Positions 1 to 7,188 of a stretch of 16,086 bases of DNA are shown in pieces (positions within the stretch are counted from its first letter, which is position 1; each line of letters starts with the position of its first letter). Source of the DNA: Bremia lactucae. Its lineage: Eukaryota > Oomycota > Peronosporomycetes > Peronosporales > Peronosporaceae. The DNA lies in assembly GCF_004359215.1 (NCBI RefSeq), contig NC_090621.1, positions 2,048,970 through 2,065,055 on the forward strand, in the 5' to 3' direction. The notes below the pieces were generated by a model. The model saw only the letters and a list, made by a program, of their open reading frames with translations, searched no databases and was not told the DNA's origin. The translations under genes and the position numbers were made by a program.

Positions 1-2
1 CA

Positions 3-746
3 CTTAGAATCGACCACGTCGCAGGACATTTTGATCGAGGCGGCGCTGAAATCGATCCATATCTCGTTTGCGATGCGGTATCTAGTGATGCCTTCAACAA
101 GTATATTGGTGATGGTGAAGGACTGCAAGTTGCGCTCCGATTTTTGGACCTCAACGATAAAGGACAGATTTTTATTGTGGATCTGCCAACTAGAGTACAT
201 GAAAGCACATCACAAGAGTTCACGTCTCATTTCGTGGCTGCTACCGGAAATTCGCGCGAGATTGCAAAGGGAGGCTCAATGACAGCGAGCCGAGCCGGCT
301 ACCCAAAGAAGGAGGCTGATGCAACATTTGGCCCGATGGGGTCTACTCCGAACCAAACGCCCCCGCCAGCACCACGAACTATCGCCGATTGGGTGACACT
401 AGCAGTTGAAGTTGGACGATGGCAACCATGGGCAAGTCTAGAGCGAGCTGCACGTTGGTGGTGCGAATGTTCGGGCATTCAGTACATTCTCCTACTGAAA
501 GTCAGTGCTGCTGCAACACAAATTGAATACCGTCTTTATGATATCGTCACGCCTCGTGTCCTGCCGCAACCTTTGCGACACAGAATTCGACTTCGTGACC
601 CAGAACGGCCCACTGACAATGTCACATTTGACATGCGCCGTATCTTGTCAATCCCTGCTAATCAGCCTCTTCCAAATGGAGTCAACCCGTATGCTATTGT
701 CAATTTACGAACCGTCATGAGTGATATCGTCCGTTATCTTAGATAA
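3..746 (+). CDS. PD-(D/E)XK (restriction-endonuclease-like) protein, module gene A, unit 1; 5' end outside window
   Basis: The frame is open from the window edge to a TAG at 744-746, about 247 codons. Alignment with the complete copy in unit 2 shows that only about 20 N-terminal residues are missing. The middle reads KKEADATFGP, and about 30 residues later LAVEVGRWQPW, followed by an amphipathic stretch with ARWW and then IQYILLLKVS. That pattern, an Asp in a xD-x-x-F-x-P loop, a beta strand with EVG, a helix and another strand, matches the core of Uma2-type and eukaryotic restriction-endonuclease-like families. Candidate catalytic acids are Asp at 318-320 and Glu at 408-410. The family is nuclease-like; substrate and activity are unknown. 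This is the only A copy here with no frameshift in the part seen and both acids kept. The downstream neighbour B is convergent. A dispersed non-catalytic paralogue is the main alternative. Confidence 0.55.
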   Translation, partial: LRIDHVAGHFDRGGAEIDPYLVCDAVSSDAFNKYIGDGEGLQVALRFLDLNDKGQIFIVDLPTRVHESTSQEFTSHFVAATGNSREIAKGGSMTASRAGYPKKEADATFGPMGSTPNQTPPPAPRTIADWVTLAVEVGRWQPWASLERAARWWCECSGIQYILLLKVSAAATQIEYRLYDIVTPRVLPQPLRHRIRLRDPERPTDNVTFDMRRILSIPANQPLPNGVNPYAIVNLRTVMSDIVRYLR

Positions 747-899
747 GAGTTTAAATAGAATCGTTGTGTTTCACAAATGGTTCGAAATCAAATTTAATCG
801 GTCATGTAGACTTAAATAAAAATCATTTGGCCATAAGCAACACTCTAAGCTGACTTCGAGTGCATTATAGTATGTGAGACCCTCGTGGGGCGACCGACG
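747..899. other. 3' flank of gene A, unit 1, no gene seen
   Basis: This AT-rich stretch follows the A stop and has no counterpart behind the A copies in units 2 and 3, which carry a different 3' tail. It reaches the native end of B at 900. A GC-richer patch near 877-900 has no assignable function. I see no ORF or RNA here. Confidence 0.5.
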
Positions 900-1305
900 C
901 TAAGTAATTGAGCGGGTATTGGCATTGATCTCCATTCTAAGCGCCAACAAGTCTGCTTTAATGGTCTTGACCTTCTTCTGGCCGGCTTCGGCTTCCAGAG
1001 GCTTGTAATCATGTCCTCTTGCTAGCACCTTGCGTCTTCATCGCGGCACATTGCATCATCACAATTCGTATTTGCACGGCTACTCGTCCAATGTCCTGGC
1101 TCTTTGGCCAACTTCATTTACTATTCATCGACAAAGGCTCCTCTCTCGCCCAACGATTCCGGTTCATTTTCTTGGATCTTAATAAATTGCGCATGTATCT
1201 CAACAAGCTCAAGAGGTACCTTGTCCTTCTCGTCTTTGGTTGAGTGAAATATACCATACGAGTGCACAATAAAATTATTGGCAATCTATCTCGACACTGC
1301 ACGAT
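900..1305 (-). pseudogene. Module gene B, 3' part, unit 1 (coiled-coil-like, unrecognised)
   Basis: Read on the minus strand, the segment gives a charged peptide containing KDEKDKVPLELVE and HAQFIKIQE, then a stop next to an ATG (DE, stop, stop, MKLAKEPG), then a heptad-like tail with EAEAGQKKVKTIKADLLA. Only this copy keeps what looks like the native C terminus, LRMEINANTRSIT, with a stop at 900-902. In the other units that end is replaced by antisense A sequence. An extra stop and at least one frameshift occur between MKLAKEPG and the tail. A J-tail block at 1306-1535 interrupts the 5' side. The K/E-rich composition and helix-like tail suggest a coiled coil. I do not recognise the family. 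Confidence 0.5.
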
Positions 1306-1535
1306 TGCAATCCACGGCCTATGGATCTGACGAAATCGAAGATCAAAAGACACTTGAGCGAATTGATGATGTGTATCGAAAATTGCACGATCCAACTGCT
1401 CAAATGAAATAATTAAGAAAAGGCTTCAGATTCGTCTCAAGTTATAAGTGATACAATGAGCCACTTTGTGTTCGAGACTGCTCGAACAGACCAGACAGAG
1501 TGTCAAGTGTACTTCCGTCCCTTTACACTGGCCTC
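1306..1535 (+). pseudogene. Module gene J, C-terminal fragment, unit 1, inserted inside B
   Basis: The plus strand reads YGSDEIEDQ, then TLERI, then VYRKLHDP and a TAA at the MK-stop shared with the other copies. In another frame it reads DTMSHFVFETARTDQTECQ and YFRPFTL. These match the end of J in units 2 and 3. The block sits between two pieces of B that are contiguous in units 2 and 3, so it was moved here. The last frame runs on through the junction into antisense B (SDQSERCFDHC), an accidental chimera. The tripeptide that is GPD in units 2 and 4 is GSD here. Confidence 0.55.
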
Positions 1536-1660
1536 GGACCAATCCGAACGATGTTTCGACCACTGCGACATATCGCAATTCTACTGCGTCCTATCTTGAC
1601 CATTTCTTCAAAATGGTCTTGTCTTTAGCATCACGAACCAAATGGCACGATGTACCCGTA
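1536..1660 (-). pseudogene. Module gene B, 5' fragment, unit 1
   Basis: This piece matches the 5' part of B in unit 2 (about 5590-5745) and unit 3. On the minus strand it includes the shared in-frame stop (CAG TAG AAT) between the Q-T-T-Q peptide and the following C-x-x-M. It is shortened relative to the other copies, missing roughly 30 bases, and is cut off from the rest of B by the J fragment at 1306-1535. Confidence 0.45.
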
Positions 1661-1664
1661 GTGT

Positions 1665-1721
1665 CTGCAATCAATGCAGTGTCGAGTCGAAATCCAATTT
1701 CAAGCTTGGTGTCCCATGCCC
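1665..1721 (+). repeat. 56-bp minisatellite unit R, single copy, unit 1
   Basis: One unit beginning CTGCAATCAATGCAGTGTCG and ending near TGTCCCATGCC. The same unit occurs three times in tandem in unit 2, twice in unit 3 and once in unit 4. It always lies just upstream of V. Its position suggests an old leader or promoter segment of V, but no function can be shown. Confidence 0.8.
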
Positions 1722-1774
1722 CTGCGTCAGTGCAAGTCGTGTCATGAAAACCTGTCAGAGTTTATCAAACTCTC

Positions 1775-2368
1775 ATGGATCTTGTTGCGAAGTCCCCAAC
1801 GGGCTTTGAGTACTTGACAAAGCTCTACATTTCTGTGAACTGGAGAGCAAAAGGCAACGGCACGTTGCCGGATACGGAAATGTTTATGGTCAAGACGTAC
1901 TGCGAACCAAATAAGGCTGCTACCAAAGCGGCCTCTCATGAAGTCATCGAGTCGGACCTCGCACTCTCGCACAAGTTCCAGATTCTAAAAAAACGCACTA
2001 TGACCGCTTTTGGGTGACTCTTTGTAGAGCTATGAGAATTTTCGAATTCGAAGGCGTTGCCATTTCCTGAAAATTGGCTACCCCGGGGCTAGCGGGAAAG
2101 TGCCTTTGACGCTTTTTTAATGGGTGTGTGCTACACCCGCTACTGCGTGATACGGACTTCTTGAAAGATTTTCGGCGGTCCTATAGGTCAGCTCCATTAC
2201 TTTTAAAAAAGTCGGCAAAAGGTTATGTATAACACGGAGGAGTACAAGCGTAATCGCGAAGCTGCGCAGATTATTCGACGGGAACAAGCGACATTTCATT
2301 TTAAGGCCTTGAAGGCTCGAAAAGAGACACAAACAAAGCGAACACAGCGATATAAATTTACATTTTGA
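1775..2368 (+). pseudogene. Module gene V, unit 1 (unrecognised), frameshifted and missing an internal segment
   Basis: The frame starts at an ATG (MDLVAKSPTGF) and reads PDTEMFMVKTYCEPNKAA, as in the other V copies. A run of seven A near 1987-1993, where units 2 and 3 have five, shifts the frame, which then stops. Further 3' the homology continues in other frames (KVMYNTEEYK, then RNREAAQIIRREQATFHFKA) to a TGA at 2366-2368. The coiled-coil segment with RTKANALVDRQKQQLQRMAW in other copies is missing at about 2248 and lies inverted at 2440-2575. I do not know this family. The N-terminal half looks globular; the C-terminal part is highly charged and probably helical. Confidence 0.55.
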
Positions 2369-2439
2369 GAAGCAGTCGAGTACGACGCGCATTCTGTTAT
2401 TTGACGTCGTGCGCGCGACGATAGTGCTACCGACGGCCA

Positions 2440-2647
2440 GCTTTACCGCACGAGCAATTCGCCAGGCCATACGTTGTAACTGTTGCTTCTGACGGTCGAC
2501 AGGAGCGTTTGCTTTGGTACGGATCTGAGTTCTCTCAAGCTCTAAATGTGGAGACTTGATCGTCGTGTTGATCTTGTATTGCGCAGCAATCATTTGAGGC
2601 GTTGCGTCTTTCGATACACTTAAGACGTCAAAGCTTTCTTGACCCAA
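2440..2647 (-). pseudogene. Chimeric fragment: J-domain start joined to the inverted V helix segment, unit 1
   Basis: On the minus strand an ATG opens MGQESFDVLSVSKDATP, then IAAQYKI, which is helix I and the start of helix II of a J domain (compare YDVLGVSKDAT in DnaJ proteins). At about 2575 it joins, in frame, V sequence (HLELERTQIRTKANAPVDRQ and QQLQRMAWRIARA). The open frame continues for 176 residues to 2117, but the part after about 2440 is antisense to V and carries no coding signal. The fusion comes from inversion of the V segment. No fusion of this kind is seen in the other units, so I do not regard it as a functional gene. Confidence 0.55.
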
Positions 2648-2955
2648 GACAAGGCGATTTGCAGGTCGACGACGCTGGGCAAAGATATCCGGCGGGTGTT
2701 AAAATGGCTCTACTTGAAGCGCAATAATACAGTTGCAACAACAGCGCTTCTGGGTATTGCCATAGCCAAACGAGACAGGCACTTAAATCTTGTGGCTCAA
2801 ACGAACGACAAATGAGTAGACCGCATATCTGACAATGGTAAGGACGTGGTTTGGAAATCTTAGCGCGGCTTTGCAGTCCATGCACTCGTTACTAACGTTG
2901 TCGGAAACCCAGAGCTTTTCAAGACCCGCGACATGCAAAGCCATGCCGTCTCTGG
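2648..2955 (-). pseudogene. Module gene J, hydrophobic N-terminal region, unit 1
   Basis: Minus-strand homology to the part of J upstream of the J domain: MALHVAGLE, NHVLTIVRYAVYSFVVRL and SHKI, then ALLLQLYYCASS. The same peptide is seen in unit 2 at about 3970-4210. Several frame changes separate the pieces. The hydrophobic run with YAVYSFVV suggests a membrane segment in the ancestral protein. The match to other units ends near 2955, where a different sequence begins. Confidence 0.45.
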
Positions 2956-3148
2956 GAATCGTATTTGACTTCTTTGTCGACATTTGATTTCTTTTGTGGA
3001 CATTACTGGCGCATCCTGTAAAAATGGTTTCATCAAGGGAAGGCTTATAGCGTTCAGGATCGCTAAGAGACACGTTTAGTCCTCTTGAAAATGATCTTTA
3101 ATCTCGACAGCCTTCCATTCAATAATTTGAGCATAGCCATACTTTTAA
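2956..3148 (-). pseudogene. Unrecognised coding remnant fused upstream of J in unit 1
   Basis: The minus strand gives IIEWKAVEIKDHFQED, a stop and frame change, then SLSDPERYKPSLDETIFTG, which runs in frame into the J remnant (open frame 3073-2783). No other unit has this sequence, so it marks the breakpoint between unit 1 and unit 2. The composition looks protein-like, but I cannot name the source. Confidence 0.3.
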
Positions 3149-4579
3149 TACTCTGTACGATACAATTTGCCACGCTCTGGGCTAGCTTTGCCTCATTCTC
3201 GCGCATACAAGACATCATAAACTTTGCACACGGCAACTAACTTTGAAGATACTTTAGCGAAGCTTGCGGTTGTTGTGAAATATACAAGCTGTCTGCTTTG
3301 CCCGTAATGCTAGCATTTTGGCTGTGAACAGGTCGCACTAAACGCACTTCATTTGCCACGGAAATTACTAGGATTTTTCGCATCCTTTTTTATAATTGCT
3401 GTTGCTATCTTTTAAAATTTATTTCAATTTTCCGCAAGTTGACGTTATTTATCTGAAGAATCGTTCGAAGATGAAATGGGAAGCTTACTGAGCGAAGTCT
3501 GTTTATGCTTTCTCATCCGTCGTGGAAGCCTCGTTACAAGCCGTAAATAGAAATACAACGTGCCATCCAACTGGCGAGCAACACCGTACCGAAGAAGAGG
3601 TGCGTGAAGTCAAGGAGCGCTTTTTCCATACGTTGCGCAGTTCGATTCTAAACATCCACAAGTCATGCAGCGTATCTCAAGCGCTTAGCGCCTTCGTATA
3701 ATCATGAACGAAATGAATCGGGGGCTTGGCAAGAGGTTATTCGGCATTCGTCTGATTGATAGCGTGTTTCAGCTCAGGCTTTACCTAAGCAAGACCAGAC
3801 GCCGTATTTTCGTGGGGTACCACTAAATCCTCTTCGGTACAATTTGAAACGCCTTCACCAGCCCCAGAGCGTCGTTTAAAGCCGGATGGTTCACCCGTTC
3901 TGTCCCCAACTGCCCCGTGCTAACTCGGTGACAGCCGCTTAAACGATGCTTAAAGCCTGGCTCCTTAGACAGCATGGCTTTGGACGTCGCAGGCCTTGAA
4001 AGCTCTGAGTTTCCGAAAACGTTAGTAACGAGTGCATGGACTGCAGAGCCGCGCTAAGATTTCCAAAACCACGTTCTCATTATTGCCAGGTATGCGGTTT
4101 ACTCTTTTGTCGTCCGTTTAAGCTACAAGATTCAAGTACCTGTCTCGTTGGCTATGGCAATACATAGCAGCGCTGTTGTCGCCACTGTATTATTGCACTT
4201 CCACTGAAGCCATCACAATGTCGCGGATATCTTTCACCAGCGTCGTGGATCTGCAAATCGCTATTTTTTGGTTTGAGAGAGTTACGACGTCTTTAGTGTA
4301 TCGAAAGACGCAACGCCTCAAGAAATTGCAGCGCAATACAAGATCAAGTGACGATCTATGGACCTGACGAAATCGAAGATCAAGCGACACTTGAGCGCAT
4401 TAATGATGCGTATCGAAAGTTGCACGATCCAACTACTCAAATGAAATAATAAAGAAAGGGCTCGAGATTCGTCTCAAGTTATAAATGATACAATGAGCCA
4501 CTTTGTGTTCGAAACAGCTCGAACTGACCAGACAGAGTGCCAAGTGTACTTCCGCCCCTTTACACTTGGCCGTCGGTAG
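3149..4579 (+). pseudogene. Module gene J, unit 2: membrane-segment J-like protein, decayed
   Basis: Positions 3149-3532 are conserved with unit 4 but show no frame, probably 5' flank. From 3533 coding pieces appear: VEASLQAVNRNTTCHP and EEEVREVKERFF, then, after a shift, FDSKHPQVMQRISSA and MNEMNRGLGKRLFGIRLIDS. From 3965 to 4348 one frame with three internal stops encodes a hydrophobic region (IIARYAVYSFVVRL, VSLAMAIHSSAVVATVLLHF) and then ESYDVFSVSKDATPQEIAAQ. A shift leads to VTIYGPDEIEDQATLERIND and AYRKLHDP, completing a J-domain-like fold of about 60 residues. The HPD motif, needed to stimulate Hsp70, reads GPD. After a TAA at MK-stop a further piece ends at TLGRR-stop (4577-4579), 56 bp short of the convergent V end. 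At least five disablements make it non-functional. In the family such proteins are Hsp70 co-chaperones or J-like regulators. Confidence 0.6.
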
Positions 4580-4635
4580 CACTATTGTCGCGCGCACGAC
4601 GTCAAATAACAGAATGCGCGTCGATCGACTGCTTC

Positions 4636-5355
4636 TCAGAATGCAAATTTTTCTCGCTGTATTCGCTCCGCTTGCGTCTCTTTTCGAGCCTTCAAGGCCT
4701 TAAAACGAAACGCCGTATGTTCCCGTCGAAAATTCTCCGCTGCTTCGCGCTTACGCTACTTTTCCGCACGAGCAATTTGCCAGGCCATACGTTGTAACTG
4801 TTGTTTCTGACGGTCGACAAGAGCGTTTGCTTTAGTACGGATCTGAGCTCTCTCGAGCTCTAAACGTAGAGACTTTATCGACGTGTTGTACTCGTCCGTG
4901 TTATACATAACCTTTTGCCGATTCTTTAAAAGTAATGGAGCTGACCTATAGGACCGCCGAAAATCTTTCAAGCAGTCCGCATCACGCAGTAGCGGATGCA
5001 GCACAAATCCGTTGAAGAACGTCAAAAGCACATTCCTAATCGCCTCGTGGTACACGATTTTCGGGAAGATGGCAATGCCTTTGTATTCGAAAGTTCTCCT
5101 AGCTCTACAAAGAGCCACCCAAAAGCGGTCATACTGCGTTTTTAGAATCTGGAACTCGTGCGTGACTGCAATGTCCGCCTCGATGACTTCATGAGTGGCC
5201 GCTTTGGCAGCAGCCTTGTTTGGTTCACAGTACGTCTTGACCATGAATGTTTCCGTATCCGGCACCGTGCCATTGATTTTTGGTCTCCCATTTAAAATAA
5301 TGTAGATTTTTGTCAAGCATCCAAAGCCCGCAGGGGATTTCGCAACAGGATCCAT
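4636..5355 (-). pseudogene. Module gene V, unit 2, longest copy; one internal stop (unrecognised)
   Basis: The start ATG at 5355 gives MDPVAKSPAGFGCLTKIY, and 199 residues stay open to a TAG at 4756-4758. The same frame then continues (RKREAAENFRREHTAFRFKA) to a TGA at 4636-4638, so the family protein is about 240 residues. Visible parts are: residues 1-80, mixed alpha/beta-like, with FMVKTYCEPNKAAAKAATHE; residues 80-150, with YDRFWVALCRARRTFEYKG, NVLLTFFNGFVLHPLL and CLKDFRRSYR; and residues 150-240, a highly charged helix. There is no signal peptide, and NVLLTFFNGFVLHPLL is the only hydrophobic patch. The TAG is shared with unit 3. It is convergent with J, and R lies upstream. Function unknown. 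Confidence 0.6.
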
Positions 5356-5408
5356 GACAATTTGATTAACTCTTACGGTTTTTCATTACACGACGCACAG
5401 TGATGCAG

Positions 5409-5576
5409 GGGCAAGGGACACCAAGCTTGGAATGGATTTCGACTCGACACTGCATTGATTGCAGAGGCAAGGGACACCAAGCTTGGAATGGATTTCGACT
5501 CGACACTGCATTGATTGCAGGGGCAAGGGACACCAAGCTTGGAATGGATTTCGACTCGAACCTGCATTGATTGCAG
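5409..5576 (-). repeat. Minisatellite R, three tandem 56-bp units, unit 2
   Basis: Units lie at 5409-5464, 5465-5520 and 5521-5576, each starting (G/A)GGCAAGGGACACC and ending TGCATTGATTGCAG. They differ by single bases (an A at 5465; AACC for GACA in the third unit). Because 56 is not a multiple of three, frames crossing the array change from unit to unit and the open frames there are incidental. The array lies between V and B, which are divergently transcribed. Confidence 0.9.
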
Positions 5577-5589
5577 ACACTACGGTACA

Positions 5590-6134
5590 TCGTGTCATTT
5601 GGTTCATGATACTTAAGACGAGACTTATTTTGAAGAAATGGTCGAAATTACGAAATCTAAGGATAATTTTAAGCAAGATACGACGCAGTAGAACTGCTAT
5701 ATGGCGCAGTGGTCGAAACATCGTGCGGATTGGACCGACGTTTGCAGTCCTGCAGTGTCGAGAGACATTGCCAATGACTTTTATTGTGCACTCGTATGGT
5801 ATATTTCACTCGGCCAAAGACGAGAAGGACAAGGTACCTCTTGAGCTTGTTGAGTTACATGCGATTTTTTAAGATCCAAGAAAAGGAATCGGAATCGTTG
5901 GGCGAGAGAGGAACCTTTGTCGACGAATAGTGAATGAAGTTGGCCAGAGAGCGAGGACATTCGACGAGTAGCCGTGCGAATACGAAATGTGAAGATGCAG
6001 TGTGCCGCGTGAAGACGCACGGTGCTAGCAAGAGGACACGACTGGAAGCCGAAGCCTGCCAGAAGAAGGTCAAGACCATCGAAGCAGACTTGTTGGCTAA
6101 GACTACGGATGAGATCACTCATGACGGTTCGTAA
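5590..6134 (+). pseudogene. Module gene B, unit 2 (coiled-coil-like, unrecognised)
   Basis: The readable pieces in order are EEMVEITKSKDNFKQDTTQ, an in-frame TAG, MAQWSKHRADWTDV, SRDIANDFYCALVWYI, a shift, AKDEKDKVPLELVELHA and KIQEKESESLGERGTFVDE, then TAG-TGA. It resumes at 5934 with MKLARERGHSTSSRANTK and RLEAEACQKKVKTIEADLLA, ending TDEITHDGS-stop. The last residues are antisense to the 3' end of A, so the native end is lost. Total span is about 180 residues, rich in K, E and R. The TAG after DTTQ and the TAG after FVDE are also present in units 1 and 3. The likely ancestor is a soluble coiled-coil protein. No family recognised. Confidence 0.5.
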
Positions 6135-6311
6135 ATTGACAACAGCATACCGAAAAGGGAGTGATTATATCCCTCATTTTAAACTCCTTTTATTTTTTTT
6201 TCTTATTGGAAATAATAGTTACTTTGAAGTAAATATGCATGTAACGGTACAACCCGTTACAGACAACGGATGATATCATTCATGACGGTTCGAAAATTGA
6301 CAACAGCATAC
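6114..6311. repeat. Direct duplication of the A 3' end with a hairpin, unit 2
   Basis: A 37-bp stretch of antisense A 3' end occurs at 6114-6150 and again at 6275-6311, period 161. Between them is an AT-rich spacer with a T-rich tract (polyadenylation-like AATAAA when read in the A direction) and the hairpin GTAACGG / CCGTTAC at 6241-6260, whose loop-proximal arm includes the A stop codon. Unit 3 has the same arrangement (14212-14411). Unit 1 lacks it. Confidence 0.75.
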
Positions 6312-7053
6312 GGGTTGACTCCATTTGGAAGAGGCTGATTAGCAGGGATTGACAAGATACGATGCATGTCAAATGTGACATTGTCAGTGGGCCGTTCTGG
6401 GTCACGAAGTCGAATTCTGTGTCGCAAAGGTTGCGGCAGGACACGAGGCGTGACGATATCAAAAAGACGATATTCAATTTGTGTTGCAGGAGCACTGACT
6501 TTCAGTAGGAGAATGTACTGAATGCCAGAATATTCGCACCACCAACGTGCAGCTCTAGACTTGCCCATGGTTGCCATCGTCCAACTCCAACTGCAAATGT
6601 CACCCAATTGGCAATAGTTCGAGGTACTGGCGGAGGCGTGCGGTTTGGTGTTGACCGTTTCGGACCAAATTTCGCATCAGCCTCCTTCTTTGGGAAGCCG
6701 GCTCTGCTCGCTGTCATTGAGCGTCCCATTGCAATCTCGCGCGAATTTCCGGTAGGAGCCACGAAATGTATGGTAAACTGTAGTGACGTGCTTTCATGTA
6801 CTCTAGTTGGCAGATCCACAATATAATACTGTCCTTTATCATTGAGGTCGAAAACTCGGAGAGCAACTTGCAGTCCTTCACCATCATCTATATACTTGTT
6901 GAAGGCATCACTAGATACCGCATCGCAAACGAGATATGGATCGATTTCAGCGCTGTCTTGATCGAAATACCCCGCGACGTGGTCGATTCTAAGCGCATTC
7001 ATTATGTTAGAAATCTCGTTAGCAGCTTTAAAGCGGGTAGAATTCAACGTCAT
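6257..7053 (-). pseudogene. PD-(D/E)XK-like gene A, unit 2: full length, frameshifted, candidate catalytic Glu lost
   Basis: The start ATG at 7053 gives MTLNSTRFKAANEISNIMNA and the frame ends at TAA 6257-6259, about 267 residues. A 4-base deletion near 6553, compared with units 1 and 3, breaks the frame after WASLE and restores it as AARWWCEYSG in another frame. Asp126 (KKEAD) is kept. The AVEVG strand reads AVGVG: the Glu codon became GGA at 6586-6588. This copy therefore lost both frame and candidate active site. Its value is that it shows the complete N terminus. The upstream 5' block (7031-7188) ends at the copia LTR. Confidence 0.6.
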
Positions 7054-7188
7054 GCTTGTATTAGCACCCGAAGCCTATTGATTAAATCCGGATACTCTTG
7101 GTCGCTTGGGTATCGAACCATAACAGTACGAATCCTCGTCGCCCAAGTTTGAGGATATTATACAGCATAAAAAAATTGCTGTGGATTA
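7031..7188. repeat. 5' block of gene A (leader/promoter region), unit 2
   Basis: 158 bp running from the first A codons outward, AAGCGGGTAGAATTC to CTGTGGATTA. It is repeated in the same absolute orientation at 13323-13472, with one 8-bp deletion there. Read toward A, a frame ending IRYPSDQEYPDLIN-like peptide (RYPSDQEYPDLINRLRVLI) stops at ATGA overlapping the A start, possibly an upstream ORF. It was cut by the copia insertion. Confidence 0.7.

Larger units (their letters stand above)
3149..7188. repeat. Reference copy of the composite module (unit 2): J > < V, R, B > < A plus 5' block
   Basis: This stretch contains all module parts in one arrangement. Partner copies are 1-3148 (inverted, internally rearranged), 10435-12241 (J, R and V only) and 13323-16086 (mirror order, cut by the window end). 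The left limit is set by homology with unit 4 starting near TAATACTCTGTAC at about 3149 (12241 on the other strand). The right limit is the last base before the copia LTR, where unit 3 shows the same block ending. I see no common terminal inverted repeat, so the unit may be a segmental duplication or a captured segment rather than a classical transposon. Confidence 0.6.

Noticed and set aside
31..282. 83-codon open frame at the window start, with a near copy at 13555-13806
   Set aside because: It is a shifted frame inside gene A. The A frame holds the recognisable motifs.
877..900. Possible LTR or transposon terminus starting TGTGAGACCCTCGTGGGG
   Set aside because: No partner end, no polypurine tract or primer site, and no second copy in the window.
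5409..5576. CRISPR-like array
   Set aside because: The repeats are contiguous with no spacers, and the context is eukaryotic retroelements; it is a minisatellite.
5366..5721. Overlapping open frames rich in C, P and S across the 56-bp repeats (for example GVPCPC, SVESKSIPS)
   Set aside because: The unit length is not a multiple of three, so the frames arise from the tandem repeat itself. The CxC spacing hinted at a zinc-binding peptide but is not kept across units.
7031..7188. tRNA-like B box (GGTTCGATACC) in the A 5' block, suggesting a SINE or tRNA
   Set aside because: No convincing A box at the right distance, no cloverleaf, and unit 3 deletes part of the region. One 11-base match is not enough.
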